The translations under genes and the position numbers were made by a program. 64,000 nt of DNA from Bremia lactucae (lineage: Eukaryota; Oomycota; Peronosporomycetes; Peronosporales; Peronosporaceae): contig NC_090610.1 in the NCBI RefSeq assembly GCF_004359215.1, forward strand, positions 9,416,674 to 9,480,673, written 5' to 3'. Positions within the stretch are counted from its first letter, which is position 1. Every line of letters begins with the position of its first letter. The notes below the pieces were generated by a model, which had not been told where the DNA came from, ran no database searches, and was given only the letters and a program-made list of their open reading frames with translations. Shown here piece by piece: positions 40,912-52,015 of the stretch.

Positions 40912-43097
40912 CAGTAGAACCCCTCTAAAGTAATACTCTTAGGACCGAAAAGTAATATTACTTTATGCGTTTTATTACTTTAGATGCCAACCTCTTCTCT
41001 CCAGAAAATTTTCGTTTAGGAAGCTCAATGTGCAGCTGACGCATTACCTAACCCTAACCCTCGACGTGAAGCTTCAACTTTGACACTTATACTAAACTAA
41101 AATATTTATAAGAAGTACAGAACGGGAACGGCAAATCTTAACGTCTAAGCAAGAACTGCAAACTTAACACAAAAAATGGCGAAAGCACACCTGAAGGTTG
41201 CTCATGCTCCTATCACTAATGAAATCCGCATAGCTATCAGTAAAAGGAAGCGTGATACCAGTGGAACACAGAAGGATATTGCACAATGGGTGGTAGAGAA
41301 ATTTGGCATGACTGTCAGTCAAGCTGCGATTTCCAAGATTCTCAAGCAGCAGGAGCACTGGATCTCCCAAGGTGAAAAAGCTGGTGCAGGAGACGGAGCA
41401 AAAATTAGTATGGATGCGAAGCTTCAGAAGACTGTAGAATACCCTCTAATGGAAGAGGCACTTTACAAATTTGTGCGAACTTACGAAGATGTCATGGATC
41501 TCTCGGGTGAACTTTATAAAGAAAAGGGGAGGATTTTTTTGGAGAGACTGTACCCCGATCAAGACACAAATACGTTTCAATTCTCCAATGGCTGGTTGAA
41601 CAGGTTCAAAGCTCGATATGGAATCAAAGAGCGAGTGAGACATGGAGAGAGCGGTTCGGTTAACATGGAGATACTCGAGCAATCCTTACCCGCAATTCGA
41701 GAAGTTTTGGATCAGTATGAATGGAAGGATATCTACAATATGGATGAAACGGGTTTGTTTTACCGACTTCAGGTATGTCGGGGCCAGTTGAAATCACTTT
41801 GGAAGCAACTTCAAATACTAAAATTTATTGCCTCCTCACTTTAGGCTAATCGTTCACTTGCAACGAAGCAACTGGAGGGCCGCAAGCAGCACAAGGAACG
41901 GCTAACTTTTGTTGTTTGTGCCAACGGAGATGGCTCAGATCGTGTCCCACTTTGGGTGATTGGGAAACACTTGAATCCCCGTTGTCTCAAAAATATCAAT
42001 CGTCAGAACCTTGGCTGCCACTACAGGGCAAACCCGAAGGCTTGGATGAACAGTGTATTGTTTTTGGAATGGCTACAATGGTTTAATCGGAGGATGGGGA
42101 GAAGACAGGTGCTGCTGATTATGGACAAATGTCCTGCTCATGTTCCAATTGACAGCTTGCCGGAGCTGGCCAATGTTAAAATCCTTTACCTGCCGCCCAA
42201 CACAACTTCCCGAATTCAGCCTTGTGATGCAGGCATTATTCGAACTTTGAAGGCCTTTTACAGGAAAATTTTCAATCGCAACTTGCTAAGAGCAGTGGAG
42301 CTGGATGAAACACTTGACAATGTGGAAGCGCATAAAAAAGTGGATGTTTTGAAGGCAATGGTGTGGGCTGTGGAGGCCTGGAATATGGTGACCAAGGAAA
42401 CTATTCGTAATTGTTTTAATCACTGCAAAATTCGGACATCAAGCTTGAACATCCAAGTTCCTGCTAGGGCGACCGAACCCCCCGCAAATGTTGCAGATGA
42501 CCTGATGTTACAGAATGATCAACTGTACCGCAATCCAATGGACATCAACGCCATCCTCATCAACCCCTTGGAGAGAGAGGTCGCCTATAGTCCTGACGTA
42601 GAAGACATTGTGGCAGTAACAATGGAAGAACATGGATTGTCTTTGCCTGTAGAAGTGGAAGGAGGGATTCCCGATGCGGATGATAGCGAAGTGCCAGCCC
42701 CCGTGAAAGCCAAGGACGTCCTTGATGCAATAAGGTTGTGTAAACTGTACTTCATGCAGAGGGAGTGTGATACTTCCACGACTCACAGGAAACTGAATGA
42801 AGTTTTGGAGGATTTTGAAAGGATACAGATTACTGGAAAGAAGCAAGTCACTCTCCATCGATTTCTCTCAAAAGCGGCAAAAGAAGTATAGTTATTTGAA
42901 AAAAAAAATTTTTTTGATACAACTTAATATATTACTTTTGGGGTATGTGTCTACTAATAGTGGGACTTTAAAAAATATTACTTTATTACTTTGGCAAAAT
43001 ATTACTTTAACCTTAAGTCCCAACTCGGGACCACGAAATTTTATTACTTAGGACGTATTATTACTTTAGAGCGTAATACTTTAGAGGGGTTCTACCG
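40912..43097 (+). mobile_element. Pogo/Tigger-type DNA transposon, copy A (2186 bp)
   Basis: Terminal inverted repeats of 21 bp with one mismatch: left CAGTAGAACCCCTCTAAAGT, right end reading CGGTAGAACCCCTCTAAAGT on the other strand. Target duplication TA (40910-40911 and 43098-43099), as for Tc1/mariner/pogo elements. AAAGTAAT repeats are clustered inside both ends. One intact transposase gene with an intron lies inside. It is inserted in gypsy RT. Confidence 0.9.
41176..42891 (+). CDS. Tigger/pogo transposase, copy A, one intron
   Basis: Exon 1 is 41176-41772, exon 2 41845-42891, 547 residues. The 72-bp intron starts GTATGT, ends CTTTAG and has TACTAAA as a likely branch point; unspliced, a TAG at its end stops translation. 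Domains: N-terminal CENP-B-like helix-turn-helix (about 1-65, KRKRDTSGTQKDIAQWVVEK), a second CENPB/Tc5-type DNA-binding domain (about 85-160, GWLNRFKARYGI), and a DDE_1 nuclease with D190 (NMDETGLFY), D293 (LLIMDKCPAHV) and D327 (SRIQPCDAGII), 33 residues apart. It binds the element ends and moves the DNA. All catalytic residues are present, so it may be active. Identical to copy B. Confidence 0.88.
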
Positions 43098-43099
43098 TA

Positions 43100-43800
43100 T
43101 GTCCCTTGACATTGACTGGAACTGGCCAGTTGGTGATTGCCTTGATCCTTTCGGGATCAGGGCGCACGCCGTGTTTACCAACGATGCACCCAAGAAGTGG
43201 TATTTCGCTTGCAGCGAATATTCACGTCTTGAGATTTGCGTACAACTTATGCTTTCGCATAAGTGTAAGAACCTGACGAACGTAAGTTTTATGAACTTCC
43301 ACGTCGTCTTTCCGTCCATGGCCCGGCTATGGACGAATACATCGTCAAAATAACTCGGTGGGGATTCTTTCACCGGGTCTCAACAGATTTGTTTCACATC
43401 TGTTGAATGTTGTAGGGGCGTTACTAAGCCCCTGAGGCATCACTAGCCATTCCCAGAGCATCCCACTGGGAGTGCTCACTGCTGTGTATGGGATGTGTCG
43501 TTCACGCATAAGGATTTGATAGAACCCATCCATCAGATCCATAGACGAAAAGATAGTACTCTTAGACATACCATCTATGATTACGTCTTTTCTAGGTATC
43601 AGCATGTGAGCCGATACCGTTGCAGCATTCAGTTTGTTGAATGCGTGCACTATCCGCCACCCTCCTGTGGCCTTTCGCACACAGAAGGTCGGAGAGCTAT
43701 GTGGTAAGGTTGACTCCCTTACATGGCCCGGTTTTACTCGATCGGTAAGGAATTTATCGTTCGCAAGTACTTGTTTACGAGGCAGTGCCACTGCTTCATG
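43100..43800 (-). pseudogene. Gypsy reverse transcriptase, copy A
   Basis: 43345-43791 encodes FLTDRVKPGHVRES, FCVRKATGGWRIVHAFNKLN and SSMDLMDGFYQILMRERHIP and VMPQGLSNAPTTFNR; 43092-43373 gives YFDDVFVHSRAMDGKT with the catalytic DD in a shifted frame. Tigger disrupts it directly after this motif. Confidence 0.75.
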
Positions 43801-44318
43801 ACACAGTACTTCGAGCCCGATTTAAACTCGATCTCCTGTCGAGTGCATTTATCCTTAGGCAACTCGCACGGAACTGCTTTAGGGAATACATCCCTGAATT
43901 CTATAAAATTCTCGTATAAAGGATTTGTCTTGTGTGACTCCCAAGATTGAGTAGTATATATTTCAATCCGAGTCTTCACTTCGAGGACACTTTCGTCCAT
44001 CGATGAGCTGCTGAGAACCCGTTCGTTCTCTGCAAAAAGTACCGCTGACCGAATGTCAGTTACGTAATCGTCCTCTGTGACGAGTACGCAAATCTGCTTG
44101 ATTTTACCATCATGCAGATTTCTCAAGAGCCGCTTCGGTTCTAGGGTTGATAACTGAGTTATCTCCGAAGTTAACTTCGGAGGCGCACACAGATCATGAG
44201 TATAAGCGCCTACTCTCGAACCGCCATTAGCCAAGACATTTAATAGCTCGGTTTCTTCCTGGGATTTATCCACAGGCTGCCGAGAGATTAATCCCTCGGG
44301 ATCTTGAAGTCTAGTCAC
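43734..44318 (-). pseudogene. G1 protease-RT linker, copy A
   Basis: A 194-codon open frame with QPVDKSQEETELLNVLANGG, then FRDVFPKAVPCELPKD and EIEFKSGSKYCVMKQWH at the RT entry. It is the longest undisturbed part of this pol. Confidence 0.65.
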
Positions 44319-44837
44319 TTCAACATTAACTATTTAAAAAGATTTCTCTTCAAGTATGTGGGGACTTATTCTCTCAACGTCTTCCGAGTGTGATTGCGCT
44401 ATCACAGTCGGGTCCTCTACGGTCGACTCTCTACTCGACACAGGATCATCGTGTTGTCCCTTTGGGGCAACCGGTAAACTCCTTGAATGTCGCCCGCTAG
44501 GCGTACATTCATGTCTTAATCCACTCGACTTATTCGAGTGGTGGACCTTCAGCGCTGCCTATGCATTCGCACAGTCGCCGGCAGCTGACTCCACAGGGTG
44601 ATTAGTAATCACACTGTGATCTTGTGCAGTTGTACTAACGACCGTACCACAAGTGAGGCTACACGCTTGTGGACGCTCCAAGACGTTCATCAGATGGCCA
44701 TTTGATGAACAAGTGGCAGGCATCTTTACGGACCGATGCTACCAGCTGATCCTTGGCTCGTATTTTCTGAGCCAAGGTAAACCTAGGATGACATCAAATT
44801 TGTCATCCAAATTCAGTACGATAAAATCATCATCGTA

Positions 44838-45044
44838 CTATAAATGTTTTAGCGGGTAGTGAAATTTCACTACGCGTTTCATTACTGTTATCGATGCGCC
44901 TGTGGCTAGACGCACCGTCATCCTCGTTGGAGGGATGTCGCGCTCAACATATTTGAGCTTACGACCCTCTAGTGACTGGCGACTGATAAAGTTATTCGAC
45001 GCTCCGCAGTCCAGTAGGGCTCTAAGTGACAAATCATTTGTCAT
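44838..45044 (-). pseudogene. G1 aspartic protease, copy A
   Basis: Frame with LRALLDCGASNNFISRQSL (catalytic Asp in D-C-G-A-S) and RMTVRLATGASITVMKR. 44350-44830 holds the second half of the domain and linker in broken frames. Confidence 0.7.
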
Positions 45045-45051
45045 TTTTGAT

Positions 45052-45360
45052 TTAAGGTGATTTGGGATACCTCATAAATAGGTGCAGAGACACATAATGA
45101 TTGTGTGTCTGAAGCAACTTTAGTCGCCCATACTGACCCCGAACGTTTTTTTGGCGGTCCGCCTCGCTGTTGCGATTACGCAACAACGTCGGACCCGAGA
45201 CTGTTGCCCCTTTTGGCATACGGTCCAAAATCACGTTCAGTGCCTTTCGGTGCTGGGCGAGAGGCACTATATTCATGAGCGTAGTGTCCTAAATTTTGGC
45301 AGCGATGACATTTCTGCAATGCTCATTGATCGAAAAGCGAGGTCTCTCGCTTTCGACATA
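45052..45360 (-). pseudogene. G1 zinc knuckle and gag C-terminus, copy A
   Basis: Minus strand reads CHRCQNLGHYAHEY: a C-X2-C-X4-H-X4-C knuckle whose last cysteine is changed to tyrosine here; copy B keeps cysteine. This is followed by a basic, glycine-rich segment. Confidence 0.65.
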
Positions 45361-45774
45361 TTATAGGTCCATGGGTTCTGGACCTCCTAATTCGTGTCGT
45401 CTTGGAGGACGATACGATGACAAACTAGCTTGAGCCTGTCTCAAGCTAAAGTCCTCCTTTTCCGCAACGGATATTGCTTCTTCAAGCGTATCCATTTCCA
45501 AGCGGAACAGGCGGGTCTTTACGGGACCATCCGTAAGACCTTGCATGAACACCGTAGTTAACGTGTGTTCATGGTCTGGGTTATTTGTAGTACAACTCGC
45601 ATAGAGTCGTATGTGTTGGGCATATGCGTGAGCATCACGCTTGCCTTGCTTGAGGTTCAGAAGCTCTGAACGAGCTCCGAACTCTGCCCTAGGCGGTTCA
45701 AACGTCTGTTTGATCCGGGCTTTAAAAGCCTCTAGCGACCCAAAGACATATGGGTCGCGCAACTTAAGAACCAA
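45361..45774 (-). pseudogene. G1 capsid domain, copy A
   Basis: An 137-codon frame: LRDPYVFGSLEAFKARIKQT, SELLNLKQGKRDAHAYAQHI, TLEEAISVAEKEDFSLRQAQ, matching a Retrotrans_gag-type capsid. Just upstream a tryptophan codon (K-T-W of the family) reads TGA, which separates it from the N-terminal part at 45732-45962. Confidence 0.7.
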
Positions 45775-46253
45775 TGTTCAAGTTTTGGCACAACCTGCAA
45801 AATTTGATTGAGCGAATGCGACTTGCATTTGCTCGTCGACGATGTGACGTGCCCTATGGCATCGTCCAACTCGACAAACCATCTTAAGAGGACGTCTTCT
45901 TCGACTCCCCTATACTTAGAGATGCCAATCTTTACGGTTTCGGGACGACGCGTGTGCGTCATCCCAGGTACAGGGGTCTGTACCTGTTGTTACCTCAACA
46001 GTTCTGCCTGTTGAGAGCCTTGCTGATTCAGCAAGGCTACCTTCTTCTTCATGTCGTCAAGTTCATGTTGTATGAACTTGGCGATGGCTGAATGGAGGGC
46101 ATCTCTGTCCAAACCGGACTGCATGGCCAAGATGGCATCGTTCCCTTCGGTCGAACTTATTCGTTCAACCGCACTCCTTTCTATATCACTTAGAAAGGAG
46201 CAGTTTTCACGGGAAACGTGATGCGTATTTCCACTATCATCTAACATGTCCAT
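45732..46253 (-). pseudogene. G1 gag N-terminal part, copy A
   Basis: 45990-46253 is the 87-codon N-terminal block starting MDMLDDSGNTHHVS; it ends at the same TAA as in the other copies. Directly downstream the same frame reads QQVQTPVPG, then TRRPETVKIGISKYRGVEED and LLRWFVELDDAIGH (45732-45962), the normal continuation of Gag. Confidence 0.7.
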
Positions 46254-46303
46254 GTTAGATGAAGGAAATTTGGTCCTTGGACTGACTACAAAGTGCTACC
46301 AGA

Positions 46304-46738
46304 TGTAACGGGGCACCACGACTTGTACTGCTTCAGTACAAGTTCACTTCGCACTACTTCAATTGCGAGTATTGCCTTACGTTCCCGTGCACTAAGTACG
46401 TGCAGAGGGAGACTTCTCTTTAAGACAACTAGCTTAAAGAGGATTAAATGAAAACTGTATTTAGATGATTAAATATCTCTTCTTTCTATCCGCTAATGCT
46501 GACTTAATTATAAACTAATACCGAACATGCAATTGAAATCTTATCTGTCTCTCTGTTTACGTTTACAGCTGATTAGTCTGCAAGATACATAGATATAATG
46601 GCCTATACCTACTTATGAATAAGATTTCTGAACATTACTATATAAAGTAATGTTCTCCAAATATTATCTACCTTTTAGATAATATATTAGTTAACAACCT
46701 TTAAGTGTTAATTTCATGTAACGATACACCCCGTTACA
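46304..46738 (-). repeat. G1 5' LTR of copy A (435 bp)
   Basis: Same length and ends as the solo LTR. On its inner side the minus strand reads TCTGGTAGCACTTTG, a primer-binding site complementary to the 3' end of initiator tRNA-Met. Contains a 10-bp perfect hairpin (46321-46330 and 46334-46343). Confidence 0.85.
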
Positions 46739-47349
46739 AGAGATGCTTTTTTATACTAATACAGTTTTCATTTAACCCTCTTTTATTTAGTTGTCTTAAA
46801 GATAAGTCTTCCATCCCACGTCTGTGTACATAAGTAAAGTAAGACAAAAAACGCAACTGAAGCAGTAAAAGTAGTAGTACACCGCAAAATAACAAGTACG
46901 CCCAGACAAAGACTTCGTGATAACCTAACTTTAAACAGCTTTAATTAATACTATCAAGAAAATAATACTGATTGTACATCTAATAGAAACTAATTTAATC
47001 AAAAACCAATACAAAATATCAATAAAAAGGCCGATGCATCTTACACTTAACGCGAGACCAGGATCACACGAACGCGCAAAAAAATATAAATTGTATTTAC
47101 CAAACGACAAACTATTAAAATATAAAAAGGTAAAAAAATAATTAAAATATTCTCCCCTGTCAGATAATACACTATTTACAACACATAAGTGCTAATTTCA
47201 TGTACGATCACCCCCTTAATCACTCTTCGAATGTGGCCATTCTAACTTAAGTGGCCGTTTATCCAGTTTTCATTCACACACTTATTGTGTAAGAAAGCCA
47301 AACAAATAATTTAAATATAAAATGCAGCAACGCGAGCTACTATAGGTCT
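46739..47349. repeat. Degenerate G1 LTR fragments, opposed
   Basis: 46747-46905 resembles the last part of a plus-oriented G1 LTR (ACAGTTTTCATTTAACCCTC and the TCTTCC/CACGT region), heavily diverged and A-rich. 47130-47215 resembles the end of a minus-oriented G1 LTR (AAGTGCTAATTTCATGTACG). No gene. Bounded on the right by a 100-N gap. Confidence 0.45.
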
Positions 47350-47449
47350 NNNNNNNNNNNNNNNNNNNNNNNNNNNNNNNNNNNNNNNNNNNNNNNNNNN
47401 NNNNNNNNNNNNNNNNNNNNNNNNNNNNNNNNNNNNNNNNNNNNNNNNN
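47350..47449. other. Assembly gap of nominal 100 N (unknown size)
   Basis: Exactly 100 N, the conventional size for a join of unknown length. It separates copies A and B of the G1 plus Tigger segment. Confidence 0.99.
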
Positions 47450-48600
47450 CCATCTTGCTGAATCTGTTAACAAAAACTAGGATTCTGTTGTTTTTGTGAT
47501 AGTCTTTGGGAAATCCGAAGACGAAGTCCATAGATACGGACTGCCAACACTCTGTCGGCAGTGGGAGAGGTTGAAGAGGGTCACGGGACGAAGGGCTAGG
47601 CTTCACCTGTTGAAATACTTTGCAAGCACGAATGTACTTGCGCACAAACTGATATTGGCGGGGCCAGTAAAAGTCGCGATTTACTGTGAGGTTATAAGTC
47701 TTCTTACGTCCACGATGCCCACTTGTTGGTGCATCGTGACACTCATACATGATGCGCAAGCGCAAATTGTGAGTTGGGACGACGACACGTGGAGTGTCGC
47801 CGGTAACGGCTGTGTTATACAATAAGCCGTTGCGTGTTGTGTATCGATCGGATGACGATCGATATAAAGCCGGTAAATCTTTAAATGATTATCGGACTGA
47901 TTCATTAAATGATCCATCAAACATAGAAGGTACTTATCTTCTGCTCAGGCTTTCTTTATGTCATCAACTAAGGTTGATGACGGAACACTCGTAGTGAGTG
48001 TTGTAACAGTGGGATTAATTTCAATGTTGGAGTGCACTGCCGACTCGAAATCGGATCGCCGTGATAACGCATCAGCGATGACATTAAGTCGTCCTGGTTT
48101 ATATTCGATGAATAAATTATATTTATCGCGAAGAAGGATAGCCACCTCGCCATTCTTTGCGAGAGGAGTGGGCTATTTACGGCCGTGCGTAATGACGCAT
48201 GGTCCGTATGTACGATGAACGGTCTATCTCCGAGGAGATAGACCCAACATTTAGCCAATGCATATTTCATGGCAAGGATTTCCTTGTCATGCACTGGATA
48301 ATTGCGTATAGCTGACGCGATTGGTAACAGACGACGCTTCGCGCCGTCTGTGTCGTATTGCATTAACGCCCAGCCGATTGCAAAACAGCTGGCGTCACAG
48401 ACCACATGGAATGGTCTGTTTTGATTTGCAATCTCCAAGATGGGCGATGCATCAAGCTTTGCATGATACTTTCAAACGAACGCTGACAATCAGCGTTCCA
48501 TAACCATTTTTTCTCGTCTTTTTTCAAGAGAAGAGAGAGATGAACTGTCATCTCTGCATAATTGCAAGAGTATTTGTGCAAGCACGCCGCTAAACCAAGA
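47450..48600 (-). pseudogene. Gypsy RNase H and integrase N-terminal part, copy B
   Basis: 47968-48438 encodes RNase H: PFHVVCDASCFAIGWALMQY, KEILAMKYALAKCW, VHTDHASLRTAVNSP; 47945-48145 continues with LRDKYNLFIEYKPGRLNVIA and DALSRRSDF. Integrase zinc domain at about 47600-47800 (HDAPTSGHRGRKKTYNL, IRACKVFQQVK, second Cys changed to Phe) and the first catalytic Asp in SMDFVFGFP. 48363-48600 is the RT connection up to the Tigger boundary. Confidence 0.75.
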
Positions 48601-48609
48601 ACCTTTCTA

Positions 48610-50795
48610 CAGTAGAACCCCTCTAAAGTAATACTCTTAGGACCGAAAAGTAATATTACTTTATGCGTTTTATTACTTTAGATGCCAACCTCTTCTCTCC
48701 AGAAAATTTTCGTTTAGGAAGCTCAATGTGCAGCTGACGCATTACCTAACCCTAACCCTCGACGTGAAGCTTCAACTTTGACACTTATACTAAACTAAAA
48801 TATTTATAAGAAGTACAGAACGGGAACGGCAAATCTTAACGTCTAAGCAAGAACTGCAAACTTAACACAAAAAATGGCGAAAGCACACCTGAAGGTTGCT
48901 CATGCTCCTATCACTAATGAAATCCGCATAGCTATCAGTAAAAGGAAGCGTGATACCAGTGGAACACAGAAGGATATTGCACAATGGGTGGTAGAGAAAT
49001 TTGGCATGACTGTCAGTCAAGCTGCGATTTCCAAGATTCTCAAGCAGCAGGAGCACTGGATCTCCCAAGGTGAAAAAGCTGGTGCAGGAGACGGAGCAAA
49101 AATTAGTATGGATGCGAAGCTTCAGAAGACTGTAGAATACCCTCTAATGGAAGAGGCACTTTACAAATTTGTGCGAACTTACGAAGATGTCATGGATCTC
49201 TCGGGTGAACTTTATAAAGAAAAGGGGAGGATTTTTTTGGAGAGACTGTACCCCGATCAAGACACAAATACGTTTCAATTCTCCAATGGCTGGTTGAACA
49301 GGTTCAAAGCTCGATATGGAATCAAAGAGCGAGTGAGACATGGAGAGAGCGGTTCGGTTAACATGGAGATACTCGAGCAATCCTTACCCGCAATTCGAGA
49401 AGTTTTGGATCAGTATGAATGGAAGGATATCTACAATATGGATGAAACGGGTTTGTTTTACCGACTTCAGGTATGTCGGGGCCAGTTGAAATCACTTTGG
49501 AAGCAACTTCAAATACTAAAATTTATTGCCTCCTCACTTTAGGCTAATCGTTCACTTGCAACGAAGCAACTGGAGGGCCGCAAGCAGCACAAGGAACGGC
49601 TAACTTTTGTTGTTTGTGCCAACGGAGATGGCTCAGATCGTGTCCCACTTTGGGTGATTGGGAAACACTTGAATCCCCGTTGTCTCAAAAATATCAATCG
49701 TCAGAACCTTGGCTGCCACTACAGGGCAAACCCGAAGGCTTGGATGAACAGTGTATTGTTTTTGGAATGGCTACAATGGTTTAATCGGAGGATGGGGAGA
49801 AGACAGGTGCTGCTGATTATGGACAAATGTCCTGCTCATGTTCCAATTGACAGCTTGCCGGAGCTGGCCAATGTTAAAATCCTTTACCTGCCGCCCAACA
49901 CAACTTCCCGAATTCAGCCTTGTGATGCAGGCATTATTCGAACTTTGAAGGCCTTTTACAGGAAAATTTTCAATCGCAACTTGCTAAGAGCAGTGGAGCT
50001 GGATGAAACACTTGACAATGTGGAAGCGCATAAAAAAGTGGATGTTTTGAAGGCAATGGTGTGGGCTGTGGAGGCCTGGAATATGGTGACCAAGGAAACT
50101 ATTCGTAATTGTTTTAATCACTGCAAAATTCGGACATCAAGCTTGAACATCCAAGTTCCTGCTAGGGCGACCGAACCCCCCGCAAATGTTGCAGATGACC
50201 TGATGTTACAGAATGATCAACTGTACCGCAATCCAATGGACATCAACGCCATCCTCATCAACCCCTTGGAGAGAGAGGTCGCCTATAGTCCTGACGTAGA
50301 AGACATTGTGGCAGTAACAATGGAAGAACATGGATTGTCTTTGCCTGTAGAAGTGGAAGGAGGGATTCCCGATGCGGATGATAGCGAAGTGCCAGCCCCC
50401 GTGAAAGCCAAGGACGTCCTTGATGCAATAAGGTTGTGTAAACTGTACTTCATGCAGAGGGAGTGTGATACTTCCACGACTCACAGGAAACTGAATGAAG
50501 TTTTGGAGGATTTTGAAAGGATACAGATTACTGGAAAGAAGCAAGTCACTCTCCATCGATTTCTCTCAAAAGCGGCAAAAGAAGTATAGTTATTTGAAAA
50601 AAAAAATTTTTTTGATACAACTTAATATATTACTTTTGGGGTATGTGTCTACTAATAGTGGGACTTTAAAAAATATTACTTTATTACTTTGGCAAAATAT
50701 TACTTTAACCTTAAGTCCCAACTCGGGACCACGAAATTTTATTACTTAGGACGTATTATTACTTTAGAGCGTAATACTTTAGAGGGGTTCTACCG
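48610..50795 (+). mobile_element. Pogo/Tigger-type DNA transposon, copy B (2186 bp)
   Basis: Same ends, TA target duplication (48608-48609 and 50796-50797) and length as copy A, offset by 7698 bp, in the same gypsy position. I saw no difference between the two in the transposase region. Confidence 0.9.
48874..50589 (+). CDS. Tigger/pogo transposase, copy B, one intron
   Basis: Exon 1 48874-49470, intron 49471-49542 (GTATGT to CTTTAG), exon 2 49543-50589; 547 residues, with translations identical to copy A in both exons. Contains the CENP-B-like and CENPB/Tc5 DNA-binding domains and the DDD nuclease triad. Because the copy arose with the whole gypsy segment, its identity to A reflects segment duplication (or allelic assembly), not a second transposition. 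Confidence 0.88.
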
Positions 50796-50797
50796 TA

Positions 50798-52015
50798 TGT
50801 CCCTTGACATTGACTGGAACTGGCCAGTTGGTGATTGCCTTGATCCTTTCGGGATCAGGGCGCACGCCGTGTTTACCAACGATGCACCCAAGAAGTGGTA
50901 TTTCGCTTGCAGCGAATATTCACGTCTTGAGATTTGCGTACAACTTATGCTTTCGCATAAGTGTAAGAACCTGACGAACGTAAGTTTTATGAACTTCCAC
51001 GTCGTCTTTCCGTCCATGGATCGGCTATGGACGAATACATCGTCAAAATAACTCGGTGCCAATGCTCGCACCGATCTCAACAGATTCGTTACGCATCTGT
51101 TGAATGTTGCAGGGCGTTACTAAGCCCCTGAGGCATCACTAGCCATTCCCAAAGCATCCCACTGAGAGTGCTCACTGTTGGGATGTCCCTTTCACGCATA
51201 AGGATTTGATAGAACCCATCCATCAGCTCCATCGACGAAAAGATCGTACTCTTAGACATACCATCTATGATTACGTCTAATCTCGTATTGGCGTTTGAAC
51301 AGGTACCGTTGCATCATTCAGTTTGTTGAATGCGTGCATTATCCGCCACCCTCCTGTAGCCTTTCGCACACAGAAGGTCGAAGAGCTATGTGAGGAGGTT
51401 GACTCCCTTACATGGCCCGCTTTTACTCGATCGGTAATAAATTATCGATCGCAATTACTTGTTCACGAGGCAGTGGCCACTGCTTCATGACACAGTACTT
51501 CGAGCCCGGTTTGAGCTCGATCACATGTCGAGTGCCTTTATCCTTAAGCAACTCGCACGGGACTGCTTCAGGGAATACATCCCATAATTCTTTTAAATTT
51601 TCGTATAGAGGATTTCCCTTGAGTGACTCCCAAGATTGAGTACTGTATCTTTTAATCCGAGTCTTCACATCGAGGACACTTTGGTCCATCGATGAGCTGC
51701 TGAGAACCCGTTCGTTCTCTGCAAAAAAATTACAGCTGACCTAATGTCGGTTACGTAATCGTCCGCTGTGACGAGTACGCAGATCTGCTTGATTTTGCCA
51801 CCATGCAGATCCCTCAAGAACCGCTTAGGATCTAGGTTGGTAATTGAGTTATCTCCGTAGGTAACTTCGGAGGCGCATACAGAGTTAGAGTATAAGCGCC
51901 TACTCTTTACCGTTATTAACCGAGACATTTATTGTCTCGGTTTCTTCCTGGGATATATCCACAGGCTGTCGAGGAATTATTTCCTCGGCATCTTGAAGTC
52001 TAGTTACTCCAACCT
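50798..52015 (-). pseudogene. Gypsy RT and linker, copy B
   Basis: Matches copy A RT (YFDDVFVHSRSMDGKT near 51040; DRVKAGHVRES region) with more small indels; 51423-51689 carries ELWDVFPEAVPCELLKDKGT and VIELKPGSKYCVMKQWPLP; 51665-51928 the linker. Confidence 0.7.

Larger units (their letters stand above)
37283..46738 (-). mobile_element. G1 gypsy element (copy A) carrying a Tigger insertion
   Basis: LTRs at 37283-37720 (3') and 46304-46738 (5') in the same orientation; between them on the minus strand gag, zinc knuckle, protease, RT, RNase H, integrase, chromodomain and a 3' region. A pogo/Tigger element (40912-43097) sits in RT, and a 804-N gap (39919-40722) hides the RNase H/integrase start. 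No shared target duplication (GTGGC left, AGAGA right). Without Tigger the element is about 7.3 kb. Confidence 0.8.

Noticed and set aside
41040..41062. Telomere-like CCTAACCCTAACCC
   Set aside because: Only two units, inside the Tigger 5' region and present in both copies; no array.
41773..41844. Premature stop making the transposase a pseudogene
   Set aside because: The stop is the last codon of a 72-bp stretch with GTATGT donor, TACTAAA and CTTTAG acceptor; removing it joins two conserved parts of the DDE domain in frame.
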